Source: a virus. Taken from it: 64,000 bases of DNA. The notes beneath the pieces are model-generated. The model searched no databases and was not told the origin of the DNA. It was given only the letters and a program-made list of their open reading frames with translations. The stretch's first letter is position 1, and each line of letters begins with the position of its first letter. A program made the translations under genes and the position numbers. The stretch lies in the IMG/VR virus record IMGVR_UViG_3300044627_004527, positions 112,696 through 176,695 of that record; one strand, given 5' to 3'. Below are positions 35,701 through 42,848 of the stretch, piece by piece.

Positions 35701-37214
35701 TGTTCGCGTCCATCACAACGGGGCTGACGCCTGCGCTTGAGGCGATCGGTAACATCGAGTATGCGGTCTCCAATGCTCAGTCGTTCGAGCAGCTCATCGA
35801 GGACATCAAGACTGCAAGCCAGGAGTTCGCTTCGAGCGTTCAAACGGCCAACGATGGTCTTGCTCGAAATGAGAACAGCTACTACGACTACATCAACTCG
35901 ATTCAGGATGCTGAGCGTACTCGATATGAGGCGCTGATGGCCGCTGAGAAGACATACCAGGATGCGCTCATGCGCACTGGTCAGGTCTTCAAGGACAACT
36001 TCCTCGGTCCTGCTGTCGAGAACATCGGCGCTGGATTCAGCAATGCGCTGGCTGGTCTCCAGGAGCTTGAGGTGTTCACTGCGCCCCTCGGCGCGCTCAA
36101 CACCAAGAACAACCTCGGGACGTTGTTCGATGGCCTCACTGGTGGAGCCCAGGTTGGCGGATCGGATATGCTGGATGCTGGACTCGGGCTTGTCGGCGCA
36201 GGAGGCATCTCGCTCGCGACGACAACGATCTCGGCGATCGGGACAGTGTTCGGTATGGTCTTCAACTCGGCGTTGACAGGCCAGAGCGAGTATCTCATCG
36301 ACTTCATCAAGAAGTTTGCAAGTGAGCTGCCGAACACCATCAAGACTGTCATGAAGGAGGTCGGACCGCTGTTCAAGGAGATCTTCCTGATCCTCGTGGA
36401 CGACGTCTTGCCGAACGTGCTGACAGCGCTGGTCGAGGTGCTGCCAGGCCTCCTGAGCGAGGTGATCGTGACGGTGGTTCAGAAGTTCCCCGAGATCATC
36501 TCCATGATGCTCGGCGCCCTGTTCCAGCTCATCCGCCCGCTCATTGGTGTGGTCTTCGAGATGGCAGGCGCGCTGCTGCCCAACCTGGCGAACCTCATCG
36601 CTGAGCTCACGGCGGTCATCCCAACGCTGGCGGTCCTCATGATCGTTGGCCTTGTGGAGAACCTCCCAATGCTCATCGCTCGACTCATCCCAGCTATCAT
36701 CGGCGCCGTCATCGGCATCGTGCCGGATCTCATCCTGCGCACCATCGGTGGTATCTCGAAGGGGCTCACAGGCACGGACATCACCAAGGGCTTCTCGGTC
36801 ACAAAGACGATCACCAACGCGCTTGGCGGTGCCCTCGGGCTGGACAAGTTCCACGAGGGTGGTCTTGTGCCGGGCAGAGGTGAGCGACCAGCGATGCTGC
36901 TCGGCGGTGAGGCGGTGCTCACTCGTGAGGCGGTGGCGATGCTCGGTGGCGTCAAGGCCATCAACAACATCAACGGCGGTCAGTTCATCCCTGACTACCA
37001 GCGTGCAGCCACATCGTCCACTCCCATGTCAGCGCCGTCTCGCGTCAGCGCGGCTCCTCAGACCTACAACACCAACAACCAGAAGACGCAGACGTTCAAC
37101 CTCACTGTCAATGCCGCCAGCGGCACAAGCAGAGATGAGACGCTGCGCAACAGCAGGCTGATGGTGGCTGAGCTCCGCAAGAAGATGAAGCAGGCCGACA
37201 AGAACCGCGAGTGA
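26736..37214 (+). CDS. tape measure protein, 3492 aa
   Basis: This protein sets tail length and is ejected with the DNA. It is almost entirely helical with long coiled coils. Hydrophobic segments lie at about residues 1500-1540, 1625-1650 and 3210-3345. The C-terminus carries the common tape-measure motif FHEGGLVPGRGE (about 3370) followed by LLGGEAVLTREAV. At 0.15 nm per residue the tail would be about 520 nm, far longer than lambda (853 aa, 135 nm). The gene uses the same codon style as its neighbours and has no internal stop, even though 10.5 kb long. No lysozyme or peptidase motif was noticed. Confidence 0.95.
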   Translation: MAVTAKVGIDVQMDSQGGETIVAQLRSMEAELVQLAATSEGIQKGWAESMLRAVRTSRDMLGNMRALSNISLTALFDDASVKMLEDSIEAAVRNGVMQGLQGGIAAAPQLAQAARQQVARVRVTPVAPAGSDGSAVALLTRSIQDLEATMRTYTVSVGAQGIKSGSAIKQRSEALTGRPQFNVMQELNEVALRVQGRELNTQSEGLVKMIGGLGRDMARTKSDLLQFGVQLRERLDFSRLDREFVLPDELGQGGFAHVARTAFGALEGRFNLQLFSSMDLFLGELERQFNEARARGAQGMSSLQDAQGRWLTESIEGQRFLASLAQQLSLNARGGTGNVPASVVNLRGQLEASPSAVNLGAMAEGLGDSADEQEYKAVLNILTQMFQRFESIKDAREVMADLNNRENGQLAQQLQTLETMRAVNRDEVALAKELNAVSTRYNSVISQNRGLLVGASDSLNAAISTGNFKELLSLQRQYETQAQKNLNLVKELQVVMERASNLETGYLGQIRERATQTATQFAQVMPRLREFIALTQAADGRSQRSGGSATFAPFIAQLQEAASDPALSGIIGPQMIERLFSQNNRSQFLPPSMVAQFQSELVTKLNEAIQDPATSSQVIQAISTLMSRIGALAGAGSAREDLLSGAGVAVAQGISAIAPQAEQAAASLEELFFNLIRVKEAREEAGVRQNDVRGISTQTSAVLADIRSKTRVTEEPARITEKTLRDAERFRVAFLEIQDTIAEVQGWDGLILDPSQVEIAKSLDTRLAGLVRQGDQLVKRLEIARRREIGGIDTEEANARAGGSSIFSEVARGAESEEQRLRLIAKAADEARKAKNKYYDDTIKGVVESQRVERRGLDGSVVVSSADVKVVDGMVDLLGRLKQQNTDVSRSASAANIKISEGYNDIENQVEQARQKIDLLELGFQRMSKTKVAPEDLEILSLQSKNAVQEAQQLFQSLNKIRNEAKAGLNLAQSMGAGAEETAQLQMQLDRADAALASFMARAQKLSDMRFSPEFQQQQTNAGFADRGRQAAFNTQTFDSGAMRQQLAEINQDLSSMDTTRLAMASNEFKSLRTELQAAYNAALKGVRSFDALEVSMGELTQEQQVYRNELRRTLVESERLIATTNHMAGSVKTADLVVNATSTTFRDYAFQLVEGIKQQLDFAIGAGAMTAVLGSVGIAFREVISEARNMTRAFTVLQSDTKSFEEITVAATEAVRSAAVRFGLPLAAAADVVKELGSAGLSTEETLSALIPTLKTINSTNAETTQITRAVAGIYNVFKKNMADAGAQGMEFETINNTLVAVFRNHQAEMDEMVQGYKFVIGTGRAAGFTFQEMGTYLAVLNDNMIKSGMAGRGLQTIFAQLSSKGEMLKKMFGVEIDPNMPLAEQFMSILEQMNKKLATGAISAGELNKVFQIFDREGARGFVTLAQKFPEVQKALRRIKDESAGVNDELSSLVTKSLDRKFNQMRQAILDLIRQGFDKLAPYAIQFLEFIKGSAMAITQMNNATGGIIGKLAIFAFGVITLANTLRVLAAVVYGLGALQSRVLIQQTVGAIGAYAKFVIAIKTKTVAQQQEAYATAQAAAAQGALNTSVTAGLPSLAALGVVSVTNTVGFRAMGAAIWTNVKALYALMAPMLAIVAAGAVFYAFSTGAAEAASFVENLQGRIDDLNASLSKTSAKQSAMKGVGEAFDQFDKIANLGKTDPENFGAALRQQITKLGDEALTVSGITMMSNKEIGESYRLLAQQVRGYAKEREKALKIEQDEQRVAIVKGLALDLDLQFGGGKSIDDAITEAIMSHEDTFIGSLQTLAAASMSSDMWAGIRVPMRALQGLPDGLKDSIEKDIANIVDPSSMKGLFKKLDDELAVQTKKLADAQRQNEYDVVAGDSRGQMVNEKNMAEAVAAINDINKRREQMSAGIRSGDFSLIDDKSFKDQIITSTKRTEEFVSSVIKARSRLRTAFAVKPTDLEGLKKIDEKVFEMTRLTGKNLDWLKGRLDEFKVSIADIQEVGAQDAFAATFRSIDDLREQFGVPLDPKMFNSVMSNLRDINARVAVSKQNFAEFRRLGLQSLNQRKTGELSGRDFSERGFQPAAMPGGLKVDKAGTRRLIEDAVMVDKDLQKRFIESLGGADMEAAIESLFSAYDEKSGMATLSSEQFVKAIEVMSLSMMDASTSADGFTEAFDKTISSIMAITQNKILEDTAREFERFFMDIEQGAIRAVESNALMSKIYKRNEFAQQFDTTREKVREAIAAVEDLNAAQNGGAAASGGIGLSDQKRLAMAQSILKMERDKLVLQEKGFAEQAAQSSLSEEAQQQREEGNKQLDKQGQQFDFINQLAKVLFESQANRIRQNREIAAQIEKEKNAFNDAAFAAKQINTFQTDGLAILSSTAKRSRLIVEQKLREMKLDRELLGNGKESVAAYTQIINLQQTYLKDRIKLLDTYAEENEMLMETYGIAASMLAPKGFREVTLDILTLASKLPAINRIRQQINEVNKAYASGATTAFQMQSETIRLLNKEVKLLKDRADMLDKIKKKMAEAMFDDRRPEIGKDFIKAIQTVRAPLESFIKSAMGTDIARAPLKASLTLSKALGVSFGQVVGQTSEFADTLLDALRAGKVNIDALPEPIARAAREAKKLYDLEAERERVLLKLTQQRMDLNAARFNESIREGDYEGANKALADFDKDFVEMASRTNAAGLAALDTLRMQMDEQVRGLEKAAKNEMLISVGFRNMDVFKRDAALIRDELRSIMSILGPMMGDGNMDLAAALKGEGSFRLPQIEKDFEVNLDFLSNEITRLQNIVDSFAALQSQTTKSGRAAAKKNLAANLKTETGGYRSNPDVSDLRNSGVAAAAGAGASLGTFIGRAAELYEEQAVTMSSALKVAADYTLGKAEEAAKLAGDQAAARMLTRVIGVGIENTMERATSKAVADAAIGAQQSQVDREREAKLMEITYKNTPLAVREAFLKGVDEMMNTAMAEGSWKGLAAALVKRIPSMFASITTGLTPALEAIGNIEYAVSNAQSFEQLIEDIKTASQEFASSVQTANDGLARNENSYYDYINSIQDAERTRYEALMAAEKTYQDALMRTGQVFKDNFLGPAVENIGAGFSNALAGLQELEVFTAPLGALNTKNNLGTLFDGLTGGAQVGGSDMLDAGLGLVGAGGISLATTTISAIGTVFGMVFNSALTGQSEYLIDFIKKFASELPNTIKTVMKEVGPLFKEIFLILVDDVLPNVLTALVEVLPGLLSEVIVTVVQKFPEIISMMLGALFQLIRPLIGVVFEMAGALLPNLANLIAELTAVIPTLAVLMIVGLVENLPMLIARLIPAIIGAVIGIVPDLILRTIGGISKGLTGTDITKGFSVTKTITNALGGALGLDKFHEGGLVPGRGERPAMLLGGEAVLTREAVAMLGGVKAINNINGGQFIPDYQRAATSSTPMSAPSRVSAAPQTYNTNNQKTQTFNLTVNAASGTSRDETLRNSRLMVAELRKKMKQADKNRE

Positions 37215-37225
37215 CTCGTGAGTCA
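37212..37225. repeat. palindrome TGACTCGTGAGTCA at the tape-measure stop
   Basis: The arms TGACTC and GAGTCA are perfect; only the central GT breaks symmetry. It includes the tape-measure stop codon. A related perfect palindrome lies at 37679-37692, so the two bracket array B. Confidence 0.85.
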
Positions 37226-37230
37226 GTGAA

Positions 37231-37673
37231 GTGTGTACCGGGCGGACGGGTCGGAAGGCCTTGATGCCCGGTACACACTTAAACATTTGAATCGGCTCGT
37301 TTTTACAGGCGCTGACCGTGTATGTGTGCAAGCGTGTGTCGGCAAGGCCCGGTACACGCTTTTCTCTTTATTTACCAACTACTTAATGACAAGAGCAATG
37401 GCGTGTACCGCCACTCTGGTCTCTTTCTTTATATGTTCTAAGAGAAAACAAGAAAAGAGCACGCCCCCCGGTACACGCCCATTCCAAAGAGAATAAAAGA
37501 CATACGCCATATTGATTTAAGTGTGTACCGGGCACCGCTGCACACGGCTTGCACACACCCTGATTGGCCCGGTACACCGAAGCTCTCAGATGGTGTTTAA
37601 GCACCTGAGTCCAATAGGTAAAAGCGTGTACCGGCCCTCCCTTTCCGCTGTGTGTCGGCACCATCGGTACACA
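37231..37673. repeat. inverted-repeat array B (GTGTACCGGG ... CCCGGTACAC), five units
   Basis: Unit 1: perfect 13-bp arms at 37231-37243 and 37266-37278, followed by ACTTAAAC as in array A. Unit 2: AGCGTGT/ACACGCT (37331-37360), followed by a T-rich tract, terminator-like. Unit 3: 11-bp arms at 37400-37410 and 37469-37479. Unit 4: arms at 37521-37533 and 37566-37577. Unit 5: arms near 37626 and 37665, ending in CCATCGGTACACAGCGAC, nearly the same as the end of array A (CCATCGGTACACAGTGAC). The array fills the gap between the tape-measure gene and the tail-tip operon. Function unknown. Confidence 0.9.
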
Positions 37674-37678
37674 GCGAC

Positions 37679-37692
37679 TGACTCGCGAGTCA
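37679..37692. repeat. perfect palindrome TGACTCGCGAGTCA
   Basis: All 14 bp are self-complementary. It closes array B and matches the imperfect copy at 37212. It resembles a dimeric-protein binding site. A further hairpin CACCACT/AGTGGTG (37691-37715) follows directly. Confidence 0.85.
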
Positions 37693-37730
37693 CCACTTCG
37701 GTCAGTGTAGTGGTGGTCTGAAAATAAAAA

Positions 37731-37913
37731 ATGAAAGACTCAGCCGGACCAGCGCCACGGAGAGGCCATACTGTGGCCAGCACAACGACACTCGCTTTGG
37801 AGGCCTCTAGCAGGCTTCAGGAGACGTTCGTTCGTCGACTGCGAGTGAAGAGCCGTCCAACGCCACCGAAGGCCTCTGAAGCGACGCCAGACGGTCTGGC
37901 GAAAAAGGAATGA
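37731..37913 (+). CDS. small basic protein, 60 aa (tentative)
   Basis: The ORF runs from ATG 37731 to TGA 37913, between array B and the tail-tip operon. The product is basic in its second half (ETFVRRLRVKSRPTPPKAS) and its codon choice agrees with neighbouring genes. There is no good Shine-Dalgarno, so translation is doubtful. If real, its charge suggests nucleic acid binding, perhaps to the adjacent repeats, but this is only a guess from location. Confidence 0.35.
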   Translation: MKDSAGPAPRRGHTVASTTTLALEASSRLQETFVRRLRVKSRPTPPKASEATPDGLAKKE

Positions 37914-37958
37914 ACCCAGGCCTCATGTCGTTTGACTTCAGCCCACCAAGGAGAAAAA

Positions 37959-40900
37959 ATGTACAAATTTAAGTCTTTGACGAATCCCTCGACGAACATC
38001 ATCCAGGGGCGCAGCGCAGGCTTTGCCATTGAGGCGCAAGGCACGCCAGTCTTCGACCAGACCGAGTGCTACGGTCTCTCCGAGCAGACGCCTTTCGTGA
38101 CCGACGTGACAACGAATGCTGTGGTCAAGACAGGTCCGCATCGCTTTGCGCTGGAGGGGACTGGCTCGGGCGTTCACCAGGAGCGCTACACCTTCGCTGG
38201 TGACGAGACACGAATCCTGTCCGTTGAGTATGCGCTTCGCCACAACTTGAATGAGCTGTCAACATCAGGGCAGGTCCTGAGGGTCCTCGTCTCGGATGCG
38301 GAGGTGCGGATCGCCAAGCTGGCTTCAGGCAAGTACACAGTCACATTCTTTACATACAGCGATCCAGCGGTGGCGATGACGCTCTCGTTGCCAGACACAC
38401 TTGTGTTCCGCTTCACGAGAACGCCAGACGATCAACTTGTGCCATGCCTCTTCCACGAGGGTCGCTGGATCTCCGGCCTGAGCACCCCCACAGCAGGCAT
38501 CAGCCAAACAGGCGCCTTCTCGCTGACCGTTCGTTTGGCAGGGACGTCCACCGCTCCTGGCAATGGAGAGGTGACGCCGATCCATCTGCACACCTTCCCG
38601 GTCTTCTGGCATCCGCACTGGTACGACGGACACCCTTCGACCCTGCCTATCTGCCTGTCGATGACAGATCGTGCAGCCGTCTTCATGTCCGACAACCTGT
38701 GCTATGGAGAGTTCACAGGCGCGCTCCTCTATGGTTGTGGCGCTGGTCTTGGCGATACGGCGGTGATCGAGGACTTCACGAGCCTTCGCCCTGATCGCAA
38801 TGGAGATGAGCTCGCTCTCGTCACGTCTCTCACAACGCAGATCTATTCTGACAGCAACCCTCCTGCCGTCTGCCCGCTCAGAGGTCTTCCATCAGAAAAT
38901 AACAGAGGCAATACAGAAGCTTACAACACTTGCTTTGATGATGGTTCGCCTCAGGACTTGACGACAGCCACATATGAGGTGCGCACGGCTGGCTCGATCC
39001 AGCCCGAGGCGGCTCTTCCAGGCTTCTCCATGCGCATTGACGGAGCCCGTCTCGGCTGCAACCATGTGTTCCAGAAGAACATCAGCCTGACATCAGAGCT
39101 GCTGAGTCCATTGCGCACAGCTTATAGCAGGACGCTGGCGCTGACCAATGGAGACGTTCTCTACTATGGCGTAGAGGGCGGCGCCGGAGTCGACGATTAT
39201 GATGAGAGCGCTCAGCATCGTCTCCAGTTTACAATTTTTGTACAACCTGGCGGACCTGGTGTGCCTGACATGGCCCACCGCCTGAGAGTCTTCCGAATTG
39301 GGGACGACACCCCGATCTACTCTCAAAGCTTTGTAACAGCGCCATCGTCAAGCGAGACAGGCAACCTCCTGTTGACCATGCCGCGCGGCCACTACTACGT
39401 TGAGCACGAGGTCACCAACTACAACGCAGGTCGAGGGGCTGACTTCGAGTGTCAGATTGACTATGTCGATCCAATCTCTTCATTCGAGTATCCTGTCGCG
39501 TATGTAAACAAACAAAGCCTGGCTGATAGAGCAGATCCAGGTCTGACTCGACTTTACTTTGACTACAACTATTTTGCAAAAGGCAAGTTTTTCGCCTACT
39601 TGCATGACGTAAGCGCAAATTCTTTTGTAGCTATCGACGTGTCAGGATCTGAGCGCCTTGCAGATCTGACAACCAAGTCTATCAGCGCATTTGAGGGCGC
39701 GAGCGGCTTGTTGCACTTCTGCTATCTTGAGACCAACCTGGATCTGAGGGACAGCCTGAGACCTGTGAACCAGCCGATCATGGTGTCAACATACGACCCC
39801 GAGACGGATGTCATCCAGCGTGGTAACGAGCTGCACCTGCCGTCTGTCGCTCAGGGCGATCAGATCTGGTCGTTTGACGCTTGCGTTCTCAACAGCCAGC
39901 TTCACGTCTACTACACGGTCGCTCAGAAGCGCAACAACCGCTACACAAGGAAGGCGCTCCAGGTGGCGGACAGGGACATCTATGGTCGCTCGACCAACGA
40001 GTATGTCGACGTTCCGCTCGCCATCTCCAGCTTCCCGCACCTGACGAGAACGCTCAAGATTGCGACGTTGCCACTCAATGAGGTGACGCTGTTCGCCAAT
40101 GGTCTCTCAAGATGCTACATGTCCAACGCCGTGGACTACGCGGTCTCGTCGCTGGAGGTCGCGCTTCAGATGCGAGAGTTCTGGACCTTCAACGAGGCTG
40201 AGCTCGCGACGGTCGCGTATCGAGAGTTTGGCTACTATGCTGGCGCTCAGGAGATCAAGTGCCAGGCAAGCTCTGATCACAACTCGATCGTCGTATCGGT
40301 CATCGAGCAGTCGAGGCGCCTGCCCTTCATCCTCGCAGGTTCTGGCAAGACGCTGAAAGAGGTGTGCCTGCCGCCATTCTTCGACATCGCTTACAACGAC
40401 ATCAACCAGATGCGCCCCATCGAGAGCCTTGAGGCGTGCTGGAACATCGACGGCGACATCGTGGCGCTCGCGACGACGATCCAGCTTGAGAACATGCAAG
40501 ACTTCGCCAGTCAGCCAGATCAGCCTCATGCTGAGCTCATGAGCCTCGACGCATCGATCCTCCGCTCCAACAGAGATCGATTCTTTGAGTTTGATATGGG
40601 CTCCAACTGGGTTGGCAACTGGCAACTGGTCAATGCCTATCAGCCTGCGCGTCGCTTCGAGGCGGTGCCTGTCTTCAACGCCCATCACGACAAAGCGCTG
40701 AGGACTTTCACTTACTCATACAACATTGTGCCAGAGGTGACCTTCAACACTTATGAGGATCGCCCCGAGATGCCAGCGCGCTTCATGGACAATCTGTCGC
40801 TGACGCGCGACAAGCACTTCCTGCGCGTCAGCGCTTCAGGCAGCGCTTATGAGGAGCCAGCCTTCTACCACTCTCAGTTTGCCGATTCGTTCCCGTTCGG

Positions 40901-42848
40901 GATCCCTGCGCACACAGTCTACCACCCGAGCTTCCTGAACACCACACCAGCTCTTGTGCAATCAGATCTCGTCACCAACAGCTCGACAGGTGCCACAACC
41001 ATCAACTCCAGCGGTTTCCTCATTGACGCGCTGGGTGTATCAAAGAAGCTTCGACTGAGAAACTTTGAGGGCAATAGAGGCTGTCGCGCACGCTTTAGCT
41101 TCGTCCTGCCAAGCCTCTCTTCTTCTGTCGATGAAGACGGGATGGAGATTGTGTTGCATGACAACACAAGCAATCCTGATGGCTCTGGCACGACGCTTGA
41201 GAGCCTGCTCAGGGCTCGAATCACAAAGCCGACGACAGCCGACGTCTATGAGCTGCGCGCACAGTACATGGACGCAGGCACGCTGGCGTATGTGACGTTC
41301 GCCACAACAGAGCTTCTACCGGGAGTTCTCTACGATCTCGACCTTGCTTGCAAGCAGGCGGCCCAGGGCAAATCTGACTATATGGTGATCATCAAGCCGC
41401 GCCTCAGCGAGACTGGAGTGGTTTACAGCCAGTCGTATGCGCCAGCATCTCTCATGTTCAACGCCAGCGCCAAGGCTTCGCTCTCAGACGGCGACATCGA
41501 GCTCTACTATCGGATCAGCAGCTTTGGCGGTGATATGACGATGGATGTCTGGGAGGTCCAGCTCGGCGACCTCATCTTTGACAATGGCCCAAGGGAGCCT
41601 GTCGATGGAGCATTTGTGGACTATGGAGCAAACCCATTCATCGGAAGCTCTTCGATGCCACGCAACGACACCCCGACGTTCGCGCTTCAGGATGGTCACG
41701 CGCGCACCCAGTGGATGCTTGCAGCGACGTCTGGCAACGTGTCGTGCGAACTCTACTACCCCCAGGGCTTCAAGACAAGGTTTACCGGGACGAGCAACCT
41801 CACAGGCGACTCTTTGACGCTGACGCGATCGGTCGTCACGAGCCCCAACAACATGCTGTCAAGCAAGCTGCATGGCTTTTGGCGAGCCTCAAGCTCCACC
41901 GCAGTCATCTGGGCTGACGCACAGGACAGCGGGCTGACGAGCTTTGTCTTTGACACCATCCTCTTGAAGGGCAAGAATTTCAAGGACTACCAGGTGATCG
42001 TGCGAGACAGCGTGAGTGATCCCTGGCAGGTGGTCGCGACCGTCAACAGCTCGCACACGAGATACCGCGCGCTGGCCAATCTGTCCTTCCCAAACTCAAG
42101 GATCCTTGAGGCGGACATGAAGATCTATCCAGATCACCACGCCATGCTTGATCGCAGATCATGGGTTCAGTCGCTGGACACGTTGGAGCTGCTCGCGCTC
42201 GACGACGAGGCGATGGTCTGCGCTCCTCCGACAACACAGGTCATCAACCAGATCCTGTCGCCCTTCACCGAGTCCATCAGGCTGCCCACGCCGACACTGG
42301 CGCTGCCAGTACGCTACCAGGACGTCCCAGACGCCCCAGGAAGCTCGTTTGACTTCGATGCACAGGTATACTCGTCTGACCACTTCCATCGCCTCAGCGA
42401 GCCTCTGCGTGCGCGGTACGCTGGCATTAGAGTCTCATCCTCCACGCCTCTACCAGGCGGCGCGGTCGAGCTTGAGAGCTTTGACCTTGGATACGCTTCG
42501 GATCTGATTGATACACTGCCAGACAACGGCAGAGGTTTCCAGTACGAGTACGCCTCTGACGTGCAGTATGTGCTGAACAACCAGGTGTCTGAGTCCAACG
42601 TCAAGAACGTCAGCAAGCAGTACAACCTGAGCTACGGCGTGACAAAGAGCTCGACAGCCCACAAGATCGAGGCGATCCTGTCCAAGATCTCGTTGAATGC
42701 AAAACCGATCTGGGTTATTGAAGATGTCAATGATCCAGACTCATGCCGCTTGTGTCTGTGTGACGGCGAGGCGACAAGAGAGCTACTGGTCGACAAGGTC
42801 GAGGCCAGAGCATACTCGATCACTCTGAAGCTCAAGGCAGTAGAATAA
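37959..42848 (+). CDS. very large tail-tip/receptor-region protein, 1629 aa
   Basis: The start is ATG 37959 with AAGGAG 7 nt upstream; the ATG at 37932 lacks such a site. The protein is beta-rich and aromatic, rich in Ser, Thr, Asp and Tyr, typical of phage tail-tip and fibre proteins. Its C-terminal 100 residues (KNVSKQYNLSYGVTKSS, then IWVIEDVNDPDSCRL) look like a compact domain resembling a distal-tail-type fold. It is the first of three giant genes after the tape measure, where distal tail and hub proteins are encoded. No enzymatic motif was found. The exact part (distal tail or side fibre) is uncertain. Confidence 0.6.
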   Translation: MYKFKSLTNPSTNIIQGRSAGFAIEAQGTPVFDQTECYGLSEQTPFVTDVTTNAVVKTGPHRFALEGTGSGVHQERYTFAGDETRILSVEYALRHNLNELSTSGQVLRVLVSDAEVRIAKLASGKYTVTFFTYSDPAVAMTLSLPDTLVFRFTRTPDDQLVPCLFHEGRWISGLSTPTAGISQTGAFSLTVRLAGTSTAPGNGEVTPIHLHTFPVFWHPHWYDGHPSTLPICLSMTDRAAVFMSDNLCYGEFTGALLYGCGAGLGDTAVIEDFTSLRPDRNGDELALVTSLTTQIYSDSNPPAVCPLRGLPSENNRGNTEAYNTCFDDGSPQDLTTATYEVRTAGSIQPEAALPGFSMRIDGARLGCNHVFQKNISLTSELLSPLRTAYSRTLALTNGDVLYYGVEGGAGVDDYDESAQHRLQFTIFVQPGGPGVPDMAHRLRVFRIGDDTPIYSQSFVTAPSSSETGNLLLTMPRGHYYVEHEVTNYNAGRGADFECQIDYVDPISSFEYPVAYVNKQSLADRADPGLTRLYFDYNYFAKGKFFAYLHDVSANSFVAIDVSGSERLADLTTKSISAFEGASGLLHFCYLETNLDLRDSLRPVNQPIMVSTYDPETDVIQRGNELHLPSVAQGDQIWSFDACVLNSQLHVYYTVAQKRNNRYTRKALQVADRDIYGRSTNEYVDVPLAISSFPHLTRTLKIATLPLNEVTLFANGLSRCYMSNAVDYAVSSLEVALQMREFWTFNEAELATVAYREFGYYAGAQEIKCQASSDHNSIVVSVIEQSRRLPFILAGSGKTLKEVCLPPFFDIAYNDINQMRPIESLEACWNIDGDIVALATTIQLENMQDFASQPDQPHAELMSLDASILRSNRDRFFEFDMGSNWVGNWQLVNAYQPARRFEAVPVFNAHHDKALRTFTYSYNIVPEVTFNTYEDRPEMPARFMDNLSLTRDKHFLRVSASGSAYEEPAFYHSQFADSFPFGIPAHTVYHPSFLNTTPALVQSDLVTNSSTGATTINSSGFLIDALGVSKKLRLRNFEGNRGCRARFSFVLPSLSSSVDEDGMEIVLHDNTSNPDGSGTTLESLLRARITKPTTADVYELRAQYMDAGTLAYVTFATTELLPGVLYDLDLACKQAAQGKSDYMVIIKPRLSETGVVYSQSYAPASLMFNASAKASLSDGDIELYYRISSFGGDMTMDVWEVQLGDLIFDNGPREPVDGAFVDYGANPFIGSSSMPRNDTPTFALQDGHARTQWMLAATSGNVSCELYYPQGFKTRFTGTSNLTGDSLTLTRSVVTSPNNMLSSKLHGFWRASSSTAVIWADAQDSGLTSFVFDTILLKGKNFKDYQVIVRDSVSDPWQVVATVNSSHTRYRALANLSFPNSRILEADMKIYPDHHAMLDRRSWVQSLDTLELLALDDEAMVCAPPTTQVINQILSPFTESIRLPTPTLALPVRYQDVPDAPGSSFDFDAQVYSSDHFHRLSEPLRARYAGIRVSSSTPLPGGAVELESFDLGYASDLIDTLPDNGRGFQYEYASDVQYVLNNQVSESNVKNVSKQYNLSYGVTKSSTAHKIEAILSKISLNAKPIWVIEDVNDPDSCRLCLCDGEATRELLVDKVEARAYSITLKLKAVE

